Positions 48,972 through 58,685 are shown, counted from the first letter of the stretch. The stretch: DNA of 64,000 nt from Acidobacteriota bacterium (GCA_003170135.1 PMZR01000119.1:111663-175662); one strand, 5' to 3'. Notes: generated by a model from the letters alone, not told the origin. A program made the numbers and translations.

Positions 48972-51304
48972 TGCCGGCCGGGACGCCGCTGCGCGCCCTC
49001 ATCCTCGAAGATCGAAACGACGACGTGGAACTCGTGCTCCACTTGCTGCGTCGCGAAGGCTTTTGCGTGGATCACCAGGTCGTCCAGACCGCATCCGCGT
49101 ATGCCGCGGCGCTCGACTCCCACCTGGATATCATCATCGCCGACTACTCGCTGCCGCAGTTCACCGCCCTTGACGCGCTTGAAATGCTGCGGGAACGTGG
49201 GCTCGATGTGCCGTTCATCATCGTGACCGGCGCCGTCGGCGAGGAACCCGCGGTCGAGTGCGTGAGGCGGGGCGCGGCCGACTACCTGCTGAAGGACCGC
49301 CTGGCGCGGCTCGGCGACGCCGTGCGGCGGACCCTCAACGAACGCCGACTCCGCGAAGAGCAACGACGCACGGCGGCCGCGCTGCTCGAAAGCGAAACCC
49401 GCTTCCGGCGGTTCGCCGAGAATGCCCAGGACATCATCTTCCGCTACCGGACGTCCGACCCGCCGGGCTTCGAGTACCTCAGCCCTGTCGTTCTCCACCT
49501 GACTGGCTACTCGCCCGACGACTTCTACAATGACGCGTCGCTCATCGATCGCGTGGTTCATCCCGACGACAAGGCGGTGTTCCACCGCGGGTCCATCGAG
49601 ACGTCGCTGTCCGCGGTACGCATCCGACGACGGGACGGCACGATGCTCTGGTTCGAAGTCCGAGCGGTCGAGGCGTTCAACGTCGAGAACCGGAAAGTGG
49701 CGGTCGAGGGCATTGCACGCGACGTCACCGAGCGCATGCGAGCCGAACAGATGCAGCGCGCGAGCCAGCAGTGGCTGACGGCGATCTTCGAGGCCTCGCG
49801 CGACGGCATCGTCGTCGAAGCCGACGAACGCGTCGTGTTCGCCAACAGCGCGTTCGCGCAGATGCACGGCTACGGATCCGCGCAGGAGCTACTCGGCCTG
49901 CCGATGTCGGCCGTGGAGGTGCCCGGTGAGGCGCACAGCATCTCGCATCTGATTGGCCGGCACCTTGCCGGCGATCCGGTCCCCTACGACTACCAGTTTC
50001 GGGGGCTTCGGAAAGATGGGACGTTCTTGGAGCTGGAAGCGTCGATATCGACCGCCGCAATCAGCGGGAAGACCTACATCATTGCCGTTGTCCACGATGT
50101 CTCGGGACGCAATCGGCTGGAGAAGCAGTTCCAGCAGGCCCAGAAGATGGAAGCCGTCGGCCGCCTGGCCGGCGGCATCGCGCACGACTTCAACAACCTG
50201 CTGACGGCCATTCTCGGCTACACCGACCTGGTGCGACATCGACTCGCCACCAATAGCGAGTCGGCGAGGGACCTCGCAGAGGTGTTGCGAGCGGCAGAGA
50301 GCGCGACAGAACTCATCCGCCGGCTCCTCGCCTTCAGCCGGAAGCAGGTCCTGCAGCCCATCCGCCTCGACGTGAACGCGGTTCTGCGCGGCATCCAGAA
50401 CATGGTGGCGCACATGATCCGTGAGGACGTCGAGCTGACGCTGGACCTGGCTCCGCAGCTCCACGCGATCGTCGCCGACCCGTCGCGGATCGAACAGATA
50501 GCGATGAACCTTCTGGTCAACGCGCGCGATGCGATGCCCACGGGCGGCCGCATCACCGTTGCGACGACGGATGTGATTGTCGATGAAGCGCATCCGGCCG
50601 GCATGGTGCCAAACGGCTCCTACGTGGCGCTGGCGATCAGCGACACCGGGGAAGGGATGGCCCCGGACGTGAAGGCGCACCTGTTCGAGCCGTTCTTCAC
50701 CACCAAGGAACAGGGCAAGGGAACCGGCCTTGGCCTCGCGACGGTGTACGGCATCGTCAAGCAGAGCGGCGGCTGGATCCTGGTGGAGAGTGAAGTGCAG
50801 CAGGGGGCGCGATTCACGCTCTACTTCCCCGCCGTCGCCGAGCCGGCGCAAGACTGGCACCGGCCCGCACCCTCGACGCCAGCCAACGGTGGCGGCGACG
50901 AGACCATCCTGGTAGTCGAGGACGAAGACCTGGTCCGCCAGTTCGCGCGCCGTGTGCTCGAACACGCGGGCTACCGGGTCATCGAAGCCATCGACGGCGA
51001 GGAGGCTCTGGCGCTGTTACAGGCCCGACACGAAGAGGTCGATCTCGTCCTGACCGACGTCATGATGCCGAAAATGAGCGGGCGCGCGCTCGTGCACCAG
51101 ATCGCCGCCTTTCAACCAGACGCGCGCGTGATTTACATGTCCGGGTACACCGGGGAGACGATCGAGAAAGAATGGTTCGATTCCAGATGGCCGCTCCTGA
51201 CCAAACCGTTCACCGCCGCCGGATTGGCGTCGGCAGTCCGGGCGGCGCTCGAACCGCCGGTGGCGGCGTTCCAGGAGACCGAGCCAGATGCGCCGCGCAC
51301 CTGA
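48971..51304 (+). CDS. Hybrid histidine kinase: REC-PAS-PAS-HisKA-HATPase-REC
   Basis: 777 residues, no transmembrane segment, so cytoplasmic. N-terminal receiver (1-125, Asp58 in '[10 protein letters not shown]', '[10 protein letters not shown]'), two PAS domains (approx. 145-260 and 270-390; '[16 protein letters not shown]', '[19 protein letters not shown]'), DHp '[21 protein letters not shown]' (His405), HATPase ('[15 protein letters not shown]', '[15 protein letters not shown]'), and a C-terminal receiver (Asp696 in '[11 protein letters not shown]', '[11 protein letters not shown]'). It overlaps the upstream regulator stop and is followed 10 bp later by a stand-alone DHp gene, suggesting one phosphorelay unit. 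Confidence 0.94.
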   Translation: MPAGTPLRALILEDRNDDVELVLHLLRREGFCVDHQVVQTASAYAAALDSHLDIIIADYSLPQFTALDALEMLRERGLDVPFIIVTGAVGEEPAVECVRRGAADYLLKDRLARLGDAVRRTLNERRLREEQRRTAAALLESETRFRRFAENAQDIIFRYRTSDPPGFEYLSPVVLHLTGYSPDDFYNDASLIDRVVHPDDKAVFHRGSIETSLSAVRIRRRDGTMLWFEVRAVEAFNVENRKVAVEGIARDVTERMRAEQMQRASQQWLTAIFEASRDGIVVEADERVVFANSAFAQMHGYGSAQELLGLPMSAVEVPGEAHSISHLIGRHLAGDPVPYDYQFRGLRKDGTFLELEASISTAAISGKTYIIAVVHDVSGRNRLEKQFQQAQKMEAVGRLAGGIAHDFNNLLTAILGYTDLVRHRLATNSESARDLAEVLRAAESATELIRRLLAFSRKQVLQPIRLDVNAVLRGIQNMVAHMIREDVELTLDLAPQLHAIVADPSRIEQIAMNLLVNARDAMPTGGRITVATTDVIVDEAHPAGMVPNGSYVALAISDTGEGMAPDVKAHLFEPFFTTKEQGKGTGLGLATVYGIVKQSGGWILVESEVQQGARFTLYFPAVAEPAQDWHRPAPSTPANGGGDETILVVEDEDLVRQFARRVLEHAGYRVIEAIDGEEALALLQARHEEVDLVLTDVMMPKMSGRALVHQIAAFQPDARVIYMSGYTGETIEKEWFDSRWPLLTKPFTAAGLASAVRAALEPPVAAFQETEPDAPRT

Positions 51305-51314
51305 GGGGCGGTCG

Positions 51315-51653
51315 ATGACGACGCGCAAACGGGGACCGGACGCGACGGGTGCGCCCGCGCAGCGCGTGTCGCCCCCACGACCGGAGTCCGACGGGCCGGC
51401 GGGCCGGGAGATGGAGTGCGCGGCACCGGACCCGGAAGCGCTGGCGGGCGTGGCGGCCGAGCTCGCCCACGAGTTCAACAACCTGTTCGCCGGAGTACTC
51501 GGATACATCGAGCTGCTGCTCGACGAGTTCGCAACCGGAGATCCACGCCGGCAGGACATCGAGGCAATCCGGCGCTCGATCGAGCGCGCGGTCGCGCTCA
51601 CCAGCCGCCTGCACGCGGTCGCGTCGCGCCGTGACGGTCCCCGATCCGCTTAG
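51315..51653 (+). CDS. Stand-alone DHp (HisKA-like) domain protein
   Basis: 112 residues. A disordered basic/Pro-rich N-terminus of about 35 residues precedes 'LAGVAAELAHEFNNLFAGVLG' (His52) and a second helix 'DIEAIRRSIERAVALTSRLHAVA'. That is a complete DHp four-helix-bundle half with the His-box, but there is no ATP-binding domain. GAGGGG lies before the ATG at 51315. It sits between the hybrid kinase and the NtrC-type regulator, the place where a phosphotransfer intermediate would fit. The His-box closely matches the one at 37185-38036 (AHEFNNLF in both). Confidence 0.8.
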   Translation: MTTRKRGPDATGAPAQRVSPPRPESDGPAGREMECAAPDPEALAGVAAELAHEFNNLFAGVLGYIELLLDEFATGDPRRQDIEAIRRSIERAVALTSRLHAVASRRDGPRSA

Positions 51654-51670
51654 CGGCAACCTGGACACAT

Positions 51671-53098
51671 ATGACCAACACAAAACCGCGCGTGCTCATC
51701 GCGGACGATGAACGGTCGATCGTGGACATCGTGGCGAGGTTCGCTGAAAAGGAGGGCTTCGACGCGGTCCGTTGCAACGGCGGCCGCGAGGCCTTCGACT
51801 GCCTGCACGACAACCACGCCGACCTCGCGCTGGTCGACCTGCGGATGCCGGAGATCAACGGCATGGAAGTCCTGGACACGATCCGTCGCGTGGACCCCGG
51901 GTGCCGCGTCGTCCTCATGACGGGATATGCCGGCATCGACAGCGCGATCGAGGCGATCAAGCAGGGCGCGATCGACTACCTGACCAAGCCGCTCGATTTC
52001 GAGCGGCTGCGTCGCCTGCTCCGATCCGTGCACGAGGAACGGAACCGGCGCCGCAGCCTCATGCGGGTCGATTCCGACATGGCCAAGCGCGTCGAATACC
52101 GCGGCATGATCGGTCGCAGCGCGCCGATGCAGGCCCTGTTCAGCCTGATCGAGCGGCTGGCGCCACACGTCCGCACCGCCCTCATCATCGGCGAGACCGG
52201 CACCGGCAAGGAACTGGTGGCGCAGGCGCTGCACCAGGCCGGTCCGAGGAAGAACCACCGCTTCGTCGCGGTGAACTGCTCCGCGGTGGTCGAGGCGCTC
52301 TTCGAAAGCGAGCTGTTCGGCCACGTGCGCGGCGCGTTCACCGGGGCCGTCGAGAGCAAGGCCGGGCTGTTCGAACACGCCGATGGCGGCACGCTGTTCC
52401 TGGACGAGGTGGGCGACCTGCCGCTGTCGATGCAGGCCAAGCTGCTGCGCGTGCTGGAAAGCGGCGACGTGCAGCGGATCGGGGCGCTCGACGCGCGCCA
52501 CGTCGACGTCCAGGTGTTTGCGGCCACCAACCGCGACCTGGCGGCCGACCTCCAGGCCGGCCGCTTTCGCGCCGACCTGTTCTACCGGCTCGACCTCGTC
52601 GAGCTCCGCCTTCCACCGCTGCGCGATCGGCGCGAGGACATTCCGTCGCTGGTGGCGGCGTTCGTCGCCGAATTCGGGCGGCGGTTTGGCAAGCGCATCC
52701 ATGGTCTGGCCCCCGAGGCCGAGCGCCAGCTCGTGGCGGCCCCGTGGACGGGCAACGTCAGGCAATTGCGGAACACCGTCGAACGCGCGTGCATGCTCAC
52801 CGACGGCGAGTTCCTGACCGAGCGGGAACTGGTACCGGCCGCGGGGGCATATCAAGCGTCCGTGGATGCTCCCCTGCCTGCGGCCACGGCCACGGGCATG
52901 ACTGAGCCGGCGCCGGCGACGGACTCGCTGTTCGCCATCGAACGCGAGCACGTCATGCGCGTGTTGCAGCGGACGCGAGGCAACAAGCAGGCGGCCGCCC
53001 GCGAGTTGCAGATCAGCCGGCGGGCCCTCTACCGGCTGCTCGAACGCCATCACCTCGAGGATCTCATCAGCCGGCGTGTGGTGGAAAGCGTGTCGTGA
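51671..53098 (+). CDS. Sigma-54-dependent NtrC-family response regulator
   Basis: 475 residues. Receiver (1-120; 'VLIADDERSIVDIVARFAE', phospho-Asp56 in 'LVDLRMPEINGMEV', 'YLTKPLDFERL'). Central AAA+ sigma-54 interaction domain: Walker A 'IIGETGTGKELVAQALHQ' (approx. 172-189), GAFTGA loop (221-226), Walker B 'GGTLFLDEVGDLPLSMQ', sensor 'AATNRDLAADLQAGRF'. C-terminal Fis-type HTH ('VMRVLQRTRGNKQAAARELQ', 'ALYRLLERH'). It activates sigma-54 promoters when phosphorylated. It follows the DHp protein by 17 bp. Confidence 0.96.
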   Translation: MTNTKPRVLIADDERSIVDIVARFAEKEGFDAVRCNGGREAFDCLHDNHADLALVDLRMPEINGMEVLDTIRRVDPGCRVVLMTGYAGIDSAIEAIKQGAIDYLTKPLDFERLRRLLRSVHEERNRRRSLMRVDSDMAKRVEYRGMIGRSAPMQALFSLIERLAPHVRTALIIGETGTGKELVAQALHQAGPRKNHRFVAVNCSAVVEALFESELFGHVRGAFTGAVESKAGLFEHADGGTLFLDEVGDLPLSMQAKLLRVLESGDVQRIGALDARHVDVQVFAATNRDLAADLQAGRFRADLFYRLDLVELRLPPLRDRREDIPSLVAAFVAEFGRRFGKRIHGLAPEAERQLVAAPWTGNVRQLRNTVERACMLTDGEFLTERELVPAAGAYQASVDAPLPAATATGMTEPAPATDSLFAIEREHVMRVLQRTRGNKQAAARELQISRRALYRLLERHHLEDLISRRVVESVS

Positions 53099-53139
53099 GG
53101 GACGCGCAGGCGGGGCTTCGGCCTTTCGACTGGCGCGCG

Positions 53140-54249
53140 TCAGGCTGACACGCGCAGCAACGCCGCACCTTCAACGGCTCCGGCACGGGCCGGAGTCCGA
53201 TGCGCCGCGCCGGCAATCACGTGAGAGCCGTTCGCCTGAAGGCCGGCCCGGATCCGGGCCGTCCAGTTGCTCTCCGGCCGATCGAGCCGGCGCGGGCGGC
53301 CGATGGCAAAGAACTCCTGCACGAGGTCCTCGTTGCGCCAGCCCCGGGCACTCTCACTCAACAGTATTGCGCACGCCTCGTCCCGCGTCACCGCCCGCCG
53401 GTAAGGCCGCGGCGTGGTCAGCGCGTCGTAGATGTCGACGATCGAGAGGACCTGCGCGAGCAATGGAATCTCGTCGCGCATCAGTCCGTCCGGATAGCCG
53501 GTGCCATCGAGGCGTTCATGGTGGTGGCGGACGATGGGATGAACCCGCCGCAGCGAGCGCAGCCCCTCGCACAGCCGCGCGCCGACGATCGGGTGCTGTT
53601 TCATCACCGTCATCTCGTCGTCGGACAGCGGGCCAGGCTTGAGCAGCACGCTGTCGGGGATGCTGATCTTGCCCAGGTCATGCAGGAACCCGCCCAAATG
53701 CAGCGCCTCGATGTCTTCCTCGGACAGATGGAGGCTTTCCCCCAGCGCGGCTGCGTAGTTGGCCAGCCGCTGGCAATGCCCCTTGGTGTACGGATCGCGG
53801 ATCTCGATGGCCATCGCGAGACTCACCATCACCGATTCCGCGGACTCCAGGTCGTCGGTGGCCCGCTTCAGGCGGACCAGCGACTGCACCCGGGCCATCA
53901 GTTCCTGCCAATCCGGCGGCTTGGCGAGGAAGTCGTCGGCGCCCACCTCGATTCCCCGCATCCGGTCTTCGCGGCTCGTGAGGCCCGTCACGAGAACCAC
54001 CGGCACCAGCCGGGTGCGAGGGTTGCGCTTGATCTGCCGGCAGATCTCGAATCCGTCGAGGCCCGGCATCATCACGTCGAGCAGGACCACGTCCGGCTGG
54101 TTCTCGCCAATTGAGGCGAGCGCCTGCGCGCCATCGACGGCCGTCGACACGTGGTAGCCCCGCGCCGTCAGGAGGCGTGTGACGGCGGCGGAGAACTCCA
54201 GACCATCGTCGACGACCAGGATCTCACCGGCATCGTCTGATTTCCTCAT
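53140..54249 (-). CDS. Response regulator with HD-GYP output (RpfG-like)
   Basis: 369 residues. Receiver: 'ILVVDDGLEFSAAVTRLLTA', phospho-Asp58 in 'LLDVMMPGLDGFEI', 'FLAKPPDWQEL'. HD-GYP domain: 'DPYTKGHCQRLANYAAALGE', 'GGFLHDLGKISIPDSVLLK' (His190), 'MKQHPIVGARLCEGL', 'RHHHERLDGTGYPDGL', 'VLSIVDIYDALTTPRPYR', all metal-binding residues present, so c-di-GMP phosphodiesterase activity is expected. A unique 40-residue tail follows. The ATG has GGAGG 8 bases upstream. It is divergent from the GGDEF protein at 54508, a cyclase/hydrolase pair. Confidence 0.95.
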   Translation of the reverse strand: MRKSDDAGEILVVDDGLEFSAAVTRLLTARGYHVSTAVDGAQALASIGENQPDVVLLDVMMPGLDGFEICRQIKRNPRTRLVPVVLVTGLTSREDRMRGIEVGADDFLAKPPDWQELMARVQSLVRLKRATDDLESAESVMVSLAMAIEIRDPYTKGHCQRLANYAAALGESLHLSEEDIEALHLGGFLHDLGKISIPDSVLLKPGPLSDDEMTVMKQHPIVGARLCEGLRSLRRVHPIVRHHHERLDGTGYPDGLMRDEIPLLAQVLSIVDIYDALTTPRPYRRAVTRDEACAILLSESARGWRNEDLVQEFFAIGRPRRLDRPESNWTARIRAGLQANGSHVIAGAAHRTPARAGAVEGAALLRVSA

Positions 54250-54298
54250 CCGCACACTCCTCCCTATCCAGGGGTTCTGGCGTGCAACGACGCTGCCA

Positions 54299-54365
54299 GG
54301 CGGGGCTCGTCCCCGCCGCAATGTTCCGGCCGGTCGCCCGGCCGATGGGCGCACAGACTGCGCCC
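54299..54365. other. Tandem GC hairpins in the divergent HD-GYP/GGDEF gap
   Basis: GGCGGGG-CTCGT-CCCCGCC (54299-54317) and GGGCGCA-CAGAC-TGCGCCC (54347-54365) are perfect 7-bp stems with 5-nt loops, and a GGCCGG..CCGGCC stem lies between them. The words GCGCACAGACT and GCGCACAGTCT recur nearby. They may be terminator or regulatory structures. No c-di-GMP riboswitch consensus was recognised. Confidence 0.45.
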
Positions 54366-54507
54366 GTCGCGCGCACCGGCGCACAGTCTCCGACGACAAC
54401 ACGGGCGGAATCCCCATGAGTTTGCGAGCCCGTGGACCGGCACGGGTCGTGCCTCCAGCATCCGCAGGCATGCGCTTCTGTGCGCCAACAAAAGGGAGAA
54501 CGACCGC

Positions 54508-55776
54508 ATGCGACTCATCGTCCGTCGCGATGCTCCGCTCGCCGCCGCACTCATTTGTGCGGCGCTCGTCGTCTTTCAGCAGTCGATTCGCTCGCTGCTC
54601 ACCACGGCGCGGCAGATCGAAGGCAGCTACAACCTCGATCTCCTGCCCGGCCTGGTGATTCTGATGGTGATGTACGCCTTTCACCAGTATGGCAAGTACG
54701 AGGAGACGAAGCGGCTGGCCGCCGCGACCGCGACCGAGACCGTGCAACTGCGCCAGCGCGCCCACGAGCTCGAGCAGTTGAGCCGCTGCGGGCAGGTGCT
54801 GGGCCGGGCGCTGTCGCTCGACGCCCTGCGCGTGGCCGTCTGGCGGTACATTCCCGAACTGCTTCCGCAGGCCGAGGCATGGCTGCTTCTCTCGCGCGAC
54901 GGCCACTTCGAGGTGCTCGCGGACACGCGGCCCGAGTCCGAGCCCTGGTGGGAACACCATCTCGACGAGGTCGCGCGCGCCGCCGACGAGAATGTCAACG
55001 CCGGGGCGGCCGTGTTCGCGTGCGACACCTGGTGGTGCTACCCGCTCGTGGCGCAGGACGGCGTGGTCGGTCTGCTTGGCGTCGCCGCAGCGGGCTCGCA
55101 GATGCCCGCCGGCCTGCACCGTCTGATCGAAGCCCTGGGTTCGCTGCTGGCCATTGCCATTCGCAACATCCAGCTGTTCGCGCAGGTCAAGAACGAGAGC
55201 ATTCACGATCCGCTCACCGCGTGCGTGCGGCGGGCGCCGGCCGCGGAGATGCTGGCGAGCGAACTGCGTCGCGCGCGCCGGTTCCGCTCCGCCGTGTCGG
55301 CGATCATGTTCGACCTGGATGGCTTCAAACACATCAACGACCAGTACGGCCACCAGTGCGGCGATCGGATCCTGGCCGAGGTGGGGCGCCTGCTGAACCG
55401 ACAGCTGCGCAGCAGCGACATCAAGTGCCGTTACGGAGGCGACGAATTCCTGCTCGTCCTGCCCGAGACGCAGGCGGAGGGCGCGCGGCAGGTGGCCGAG
55501 AGTCTGCAAACCGCCATCTGCGCGCTCGTCGTGCCGTGGCGCGGCGAGCAGCTCCACGTGACGGCCAGCATCGGCGTTGTGACCGGCGACGGCGAACTCG
55601 AGGCCGAGGACCTGATCGGGCGCGCCGACCGCGCGCTCTATGCGGCGAAACGGGCCGGGCGCAACTGCGTGTGCGGCGATGACTCCGACGGCGCCTCCGT
55701 CAGCCACACGCCGGGAACGCTCGACCACCGGGGCGCACTGGGACCGATCGCCGAAGCCAGCAGAAGATGCGCGTAG
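54508..55776 (+). CDS. Membrane-anchored GAF-like/GGDEF diguanylate cyclase
   Basis: 422 residues. Two N-terminal hydrophobic segments ('AAALICAALVVFQQSI', 'LLPGLVILMVMYAF'), a coiled coil, a GAF-like domain (approx. 90-215, 'VAVWRYIPELLPQAEAWLLL', 'CYPLVAQDGVVGLLGVAA') and a GGDEF domain with intact active site 'CRYGGDEFLLVLP' (310-314). The inhibitory I-site R-S-S-D lies five residues before it, so product feedback is likely. Residues after about 395 are disordered. AAGGGAG is upstream of the ATG. Divergent from the HD-GYP regulator. Confidence 0.92.
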   Translation: MRLIVRRDAPLAAALICAALVVFQQSIRSLLTTARQIEGSYNLDLLPGLVILMVMYAFHQYGKYEETKRLAAATATETVQLRQRAHELEQLSRCGQVLGRALSLDALRVAVWRYIPELLPQAEAWLLLSRDGHFEVLADTRPESEPWWEHHLDEVARAADENVNAGAAVFACDTWWCYPLVAQDGVVGLLGVAAAGSQMPAGLHRLIEALGSLLAIAIRNIQLFAQVKNESIHDPLTACVRRAPAAEMLASELRRARRFRSAVSAIMFDLDGFKHINDQYGHQCGDRILAEVGRLLNRQLRSSDIKCRYGGDEFLLVLPETQAEGARQVAESLQTAICALVVPWRGEQLHVTASIGVVTGDGELEAEDLIGRADRALYAAKRAGRNCVCGDDSDGASVSHTPGTLDHRGALGPIAEASRRCA

Positions 55777-55858
55777 CGCGGCGCGCCCGATGGGTATACC
55801 CTTGGCAGTCCGGCCAATCCTGTCGCGGGTTCTGACGCGACTTCCCGGCCGGTGAGGT

Positions 55859-57679
55859 ATGCCCGTGTCAGTGACTGCGCCGTGGATCAACGAGATCCTC
55901 GAGGGGTCGCGCGATGCGATCTTCCTCGTCGATGGTGACACCGCGCTGGTCCACGTCAACCAGGCCGCCTGCGACCTGACCGGCTACACGCGGACCGAGC
56001 TCCAGTCCATGCGGATCCCCGACCTCCACGACGAAGCGGATCTCGCCGCGTTCCGTGCGCACTTCTCCTCCATCTTCGACGGGACGGCGGCCACAACCGA
56101 GGCGCTCCTCAAGCGCAAGGACGGCACGAAAGTCCCGGTCGAGTTCAGCAACCGCTGCGTCGAGATCGACGGCTGGAGATTCCTGCACACCGTGGCCCGG
56201 GACATCACCGAGCGCAAACGCGGCCAGCAGGCGCTCGAGGAGAGTGAGCGCCGCTACCGGCTGCTGTTCGAGACCATGGCGCAGGGCGTGGTCTACCTGG
56301 CGGCGGATGGCAGCATCGTCGCCGCCAACCCGGCGGCATTGAAGGTCCTCGGCGTCACGCTCGATCAGATCCACGGTCGTACATCGGTGGACCCGCGCTG
56401 GCAGAGCATTCACGAAGACGGCTCGGACCTTCCCGGTGATGCGCACCCCTCGATGCAGGCGCTGCGTACCGGCAGACCCGCCCGTGGGATCATGGGCATT
56501 TTCAACCCCGTCCAGGATCGCCGCCGCTGGCTTGATGTGAGCGCGGTCCCGCAGTTCCAGGAGGGCGACGCCTCCGTCTGGCAGGTCTACACGACGTTCG
56601 ACGACATCACCGAACGCGTCGAGGCCGAACACGCCTTGCGCGACGCCCACGAGCTGCTCGGATCGCTGCTCGAATTCGCGCCCGTGCCGATCTGCGTCAT
56701 CACGCGCGACCATCGGATGCGTCTTGTCAATCGCGCCTGGGAGACCGTTACAGGCCGATCCGCCGAACAGTCCGTGGGCCGCTCGCTCGACGATCTCTTT
56801 CCAGCCGAGACCAGCCGCGCGTTCAAGGTCCTCAACGAGGCGGTCTTCTCCACCGCGGCGGCGGGAACGGCCGAAGAAAGTCTGGACACCCCCGACGGGC
56901 GCCGGCACTTCCACACCGTCAAGTTCCCCTTGCGCAACGCCCGCGGCGAGGTCGACTCGCTGGGGGGCATCTCGGTCGACGTCACCAGCCTCAGGGCCGC
57001 CGAAGACAAGGCCAGGCACGACGCGGCCCTCGTGCGGGCGCTGGCCTCGCGACTGGCGGAGGCCAAGACCGTCGAGCGCGGACGCCTGGCCCTCGACCTG
57101 CACGATCGGGTCGGCCAGAGCCTGACGGCGCTCGGTATCAATTTCAGCCTGCTGCGCATGCAGATTGCCGACGCGATGCCTGACGCCGCCTGGCGACTGG
57201 ACTTCCTCCAGTCCCTCATCGAAGACACGATGGCGTGCGTGCGTGACGTGATGGCCGATCTGCGGCCACCGATGCTGGACGACTACGGGCCGATGAGCGC
57301 CTTGCGCGCGTGGGTGAAGCACCTGCCCTCGCTGGCCCCAGTGGAAATCTCGATCGTGGGCGACGACCCGAAGCCTCCGCTGCCCACGCCACTCGCCAAC
57401 GCGCTGTTTCGGATCGCGCAGGAAGCGCTCAACAACGTGGTGCGGCACTCGGACGCGGCACGAGCGACGGTGTCGCTCGAAGCGGATGCAACGTCGGCTC
57501 GCCTCGTCATTGTCGACGACGGCCGTGGATTCGACCCGCCGGCGGCGGGCGCGTTCGCCGAGGAGCCGCTCTGGGGCCTGCTCAGCATGAGCGAGCGAGC
57601 CCGGGCCGTGGGCGGCCGGCTCGCGGTCGAGTCCCAGCCCGGACGCGGCACGCGGATCGTCGTCGACGTCGTCCTCTGA
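55859..57679 (+). CDS. PAS-PAS-PAS histidine kinase, NarX/HisKA_3 class
   Basis: 606 residues, cytoplasmic. PAS1 (approx. 8-120, 'GSRDAIFLVDGDTALVHVN'), PAS2 (approx. 130-250, 'FETMAQGVVYLAADGSIVAAN'), PAS3 (approx. 265-375, 'APVPICVITRDHRMRLVN'). HisKA_3 dimerisation 'ERGRLALDLHDRVGQSLTAL' (His415) and HATPase_c 'RIAQEALNNVVRHSDA' with 'VDDGRGFDPPAAG' and 'GLLSMSERARAVGG'. This kinase class phosphorylates LuxR-type regulators, and the one at 47681 is the nearest. GAGGT lies right before the ATG. Confidence 0.95.
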   Translation: MPVSVTAPWINEILEGSRDAIFLVDGDTALVHVNQAACDLTGYTRTELQSMRIPDLHDEADLAAFRAHFSSIFDGTAATTEALLKRKDGTKVPVEFSNRCVEIDGWRFLHTVARDITERKRGQQALEESERRYRLLFETMAQGVVYLAADGSIVAANPAALKVLGVTLDQIHGRTSVDPRWQSIHEDGSDLPGDAHPSMQALRTGRPARGIMGIFNPVQDRRRWLDVSAVPQFQEGDASVWQVYTTFDDITERVEAEHALRDAHELLGSLLEFAPVPICVITRDHRMRLVNRAWETVTGRSAEQSVGRSLDDLFPAETSRAFKVLNEAVFSTAAAGTAEESLDTPDGRRHFHTVKFPLRNARGEVDSLGGISVDVTSLRAAEDKARHDAALVRALASRLAEAKTVERGRLALDLHDRVGQSLTALGINFSLLRMQIADAMPDAAWRLDFLQSLIEDTMACVRDVMADLRPPMLDDYGPMSALRAWVKHLPSLAPVEISIVGDDPKPPLPTPLANALFRIAQEALNNVVRHSDAARATVSLEADATSARLVIVDDGRGFDPPAAGAFAEEPLWGLLSMSERARAVGGRLAVESQPGRGTRIVVDVVL

Positions 57680-57801
57680 CCCCACCAAGAAGCGGCTTAC
57701 GGTTCGAGGCTTATGGCCCAGGGCCAGACCTGGCTCAGGGAATCGCCATTGCAGAGCGCTGGCCGGCGCGTCCGCGTAGGAGTTCGTGGTGGGAGGACTG
57801 G

Positions 57802-57831
57802 GCTCGGCCAGGGATGGGCCACTGGCCGAGC
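57802..57831. terminator. 10-bp perfect stem-loop in the 454-bp gap after the kinase
   Basis: GCTCGGCCAG and CTGGCCGAGC flank a 10-nt loop, 123 bp past the kinase stop. No T-tract follows. The surrounding gap 57680-58133 contains open frames on both strands, but none has a family pattern, RBS or consistent codon usage, so no gene is called there. Confidence 0.4.
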
Positions 57832-58133
57832 GAACATGCGGATTTGTGATAGGAGTCACTGGCTGCAGGAGTTCGAGATGGCCTCTGACTCCTCGGGGCG
57901 ACCCCGCATGGCGACCAGCAACGCTCCGTATGGAAGCAGGGACCGTGCCACCCGACCAGGCTGGACCATGAAGCGCTGTTCGGGCGCACCCGCCACACGA
58001 AAGTGCGCCCAGAACACGCGATCGACTCTGCGGGCGAGGCGTTGCCAGCGCGGCGGCGGGATGGGGTTCGGAGTCGTCGCCTGGCGCCGAGTAGGACTTC
58101 GATACAACTTGTGGGTGCCGCGAGACTGATCGC

Positions 58134-58610
58134 ATGACACAACTGGAATGCGTCATCCTTATCGGCCTGCAAGCCTCAGGAAAAACCTCGTTCTACCGCG
58201 AGCGCTTCGCGTCCACCCACGAACACATCAGCAAGGACAGCTTCCCCACCGCCAGAAATCGGGCGACCCGCCAGGCGGCCCTCATCGACGCGGCGCTGGC
58301 GCGGGGCCGGCCGGTCGTTCTGGACAACACAAACCCGACGCCGGCAGATCGCGTTGGGCCGATCCGCCTGGCGCACACGCGCGGCGCCCGCGTGGTCGCC
58401 TACTATTTTGATTCCACCCGGCAGGCTTCGCTTGCCAGGAACCGCAGGCGCCAGGGCAAGGCGCGCGTGCCGGACGTGGCGATTCTCACCACGGCAAGCC
58501 GTCTCGTCCCACCGGCGCGCGCTGAAGGGTTCGACGAGATCTTCCGCGTGCGGCTGACCGACGAGGGCACGTTTGCGGTCTCCCCGTGCGCAGAAACCGT
58601 TGGCGAATAA
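58134..58610 (+). CDS. P-loop kinase, AAA_33 / PNKP-like family
   Basis: 158 residues. Walker A 'VILIGLQASGKTSFYRERF' at the N-terminus. 'HISKDSFPTARNRATRQ' and 'GRPVVLDNTNPTPADR' (Walker-B-like LDNTN, characteristic of polynucleotide-kinase/zeta-like AAA_33 kinases) follow, then a lid with 'RNRRRQGKARVPDVAI' and 'GFDEIFRV'. It phosphorylates a small molecule or nucleic acid end; the substrate is unknown. No antitoxin-like neighbour, so a zeta toxin role is not supported. No strong RBS at the ATG. Confidence 0.85.
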   Translation: MTQLECVILIGLQASGKTSFYRERFASTHEHISKDSFPTARNRATRQAALIDAALARGRPVVLDNTNPTPADRVGPIRLAHTRGARVVAYYFDSTRQASLARNRRRQGKARVPDVAILTTASRLVPPARAEGFDEIFRVRLTDEGTFAVSPCAETVGE

Positions 58611-58685
58611 TGGGCCCGGCTCACATATTGGCGGTGCTATACTCGGCGCGATTTCTACCGCCGCACGCGCGGCAGGAGACGCGCC

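Noticed and set aside
54250..54507. Cyclic-di-GMP riboswitch between the HD-GYP and GGDEF genes
   Set aside because: The hairpins present are simple GC stems. The conserved GEMM core and its tetraloop/receptor were not found.
57713..58140. Plus-strand 138-codon and minus-strand 94-codon frames after the PAS kinase
   Set aside because: No RBS, no family pattern, Arg/Gly/Pro-rich composition typical of chance frames in GC-rich DNA.
58134..58610. Zeta-toxin of a toxin-antitoxin pair
   Set aside because: The P-loop kinase resembles that superfamily, but no small antitoxin gene lies next to it and the LDNTN motif fits the wider AAA_33 kinase family.
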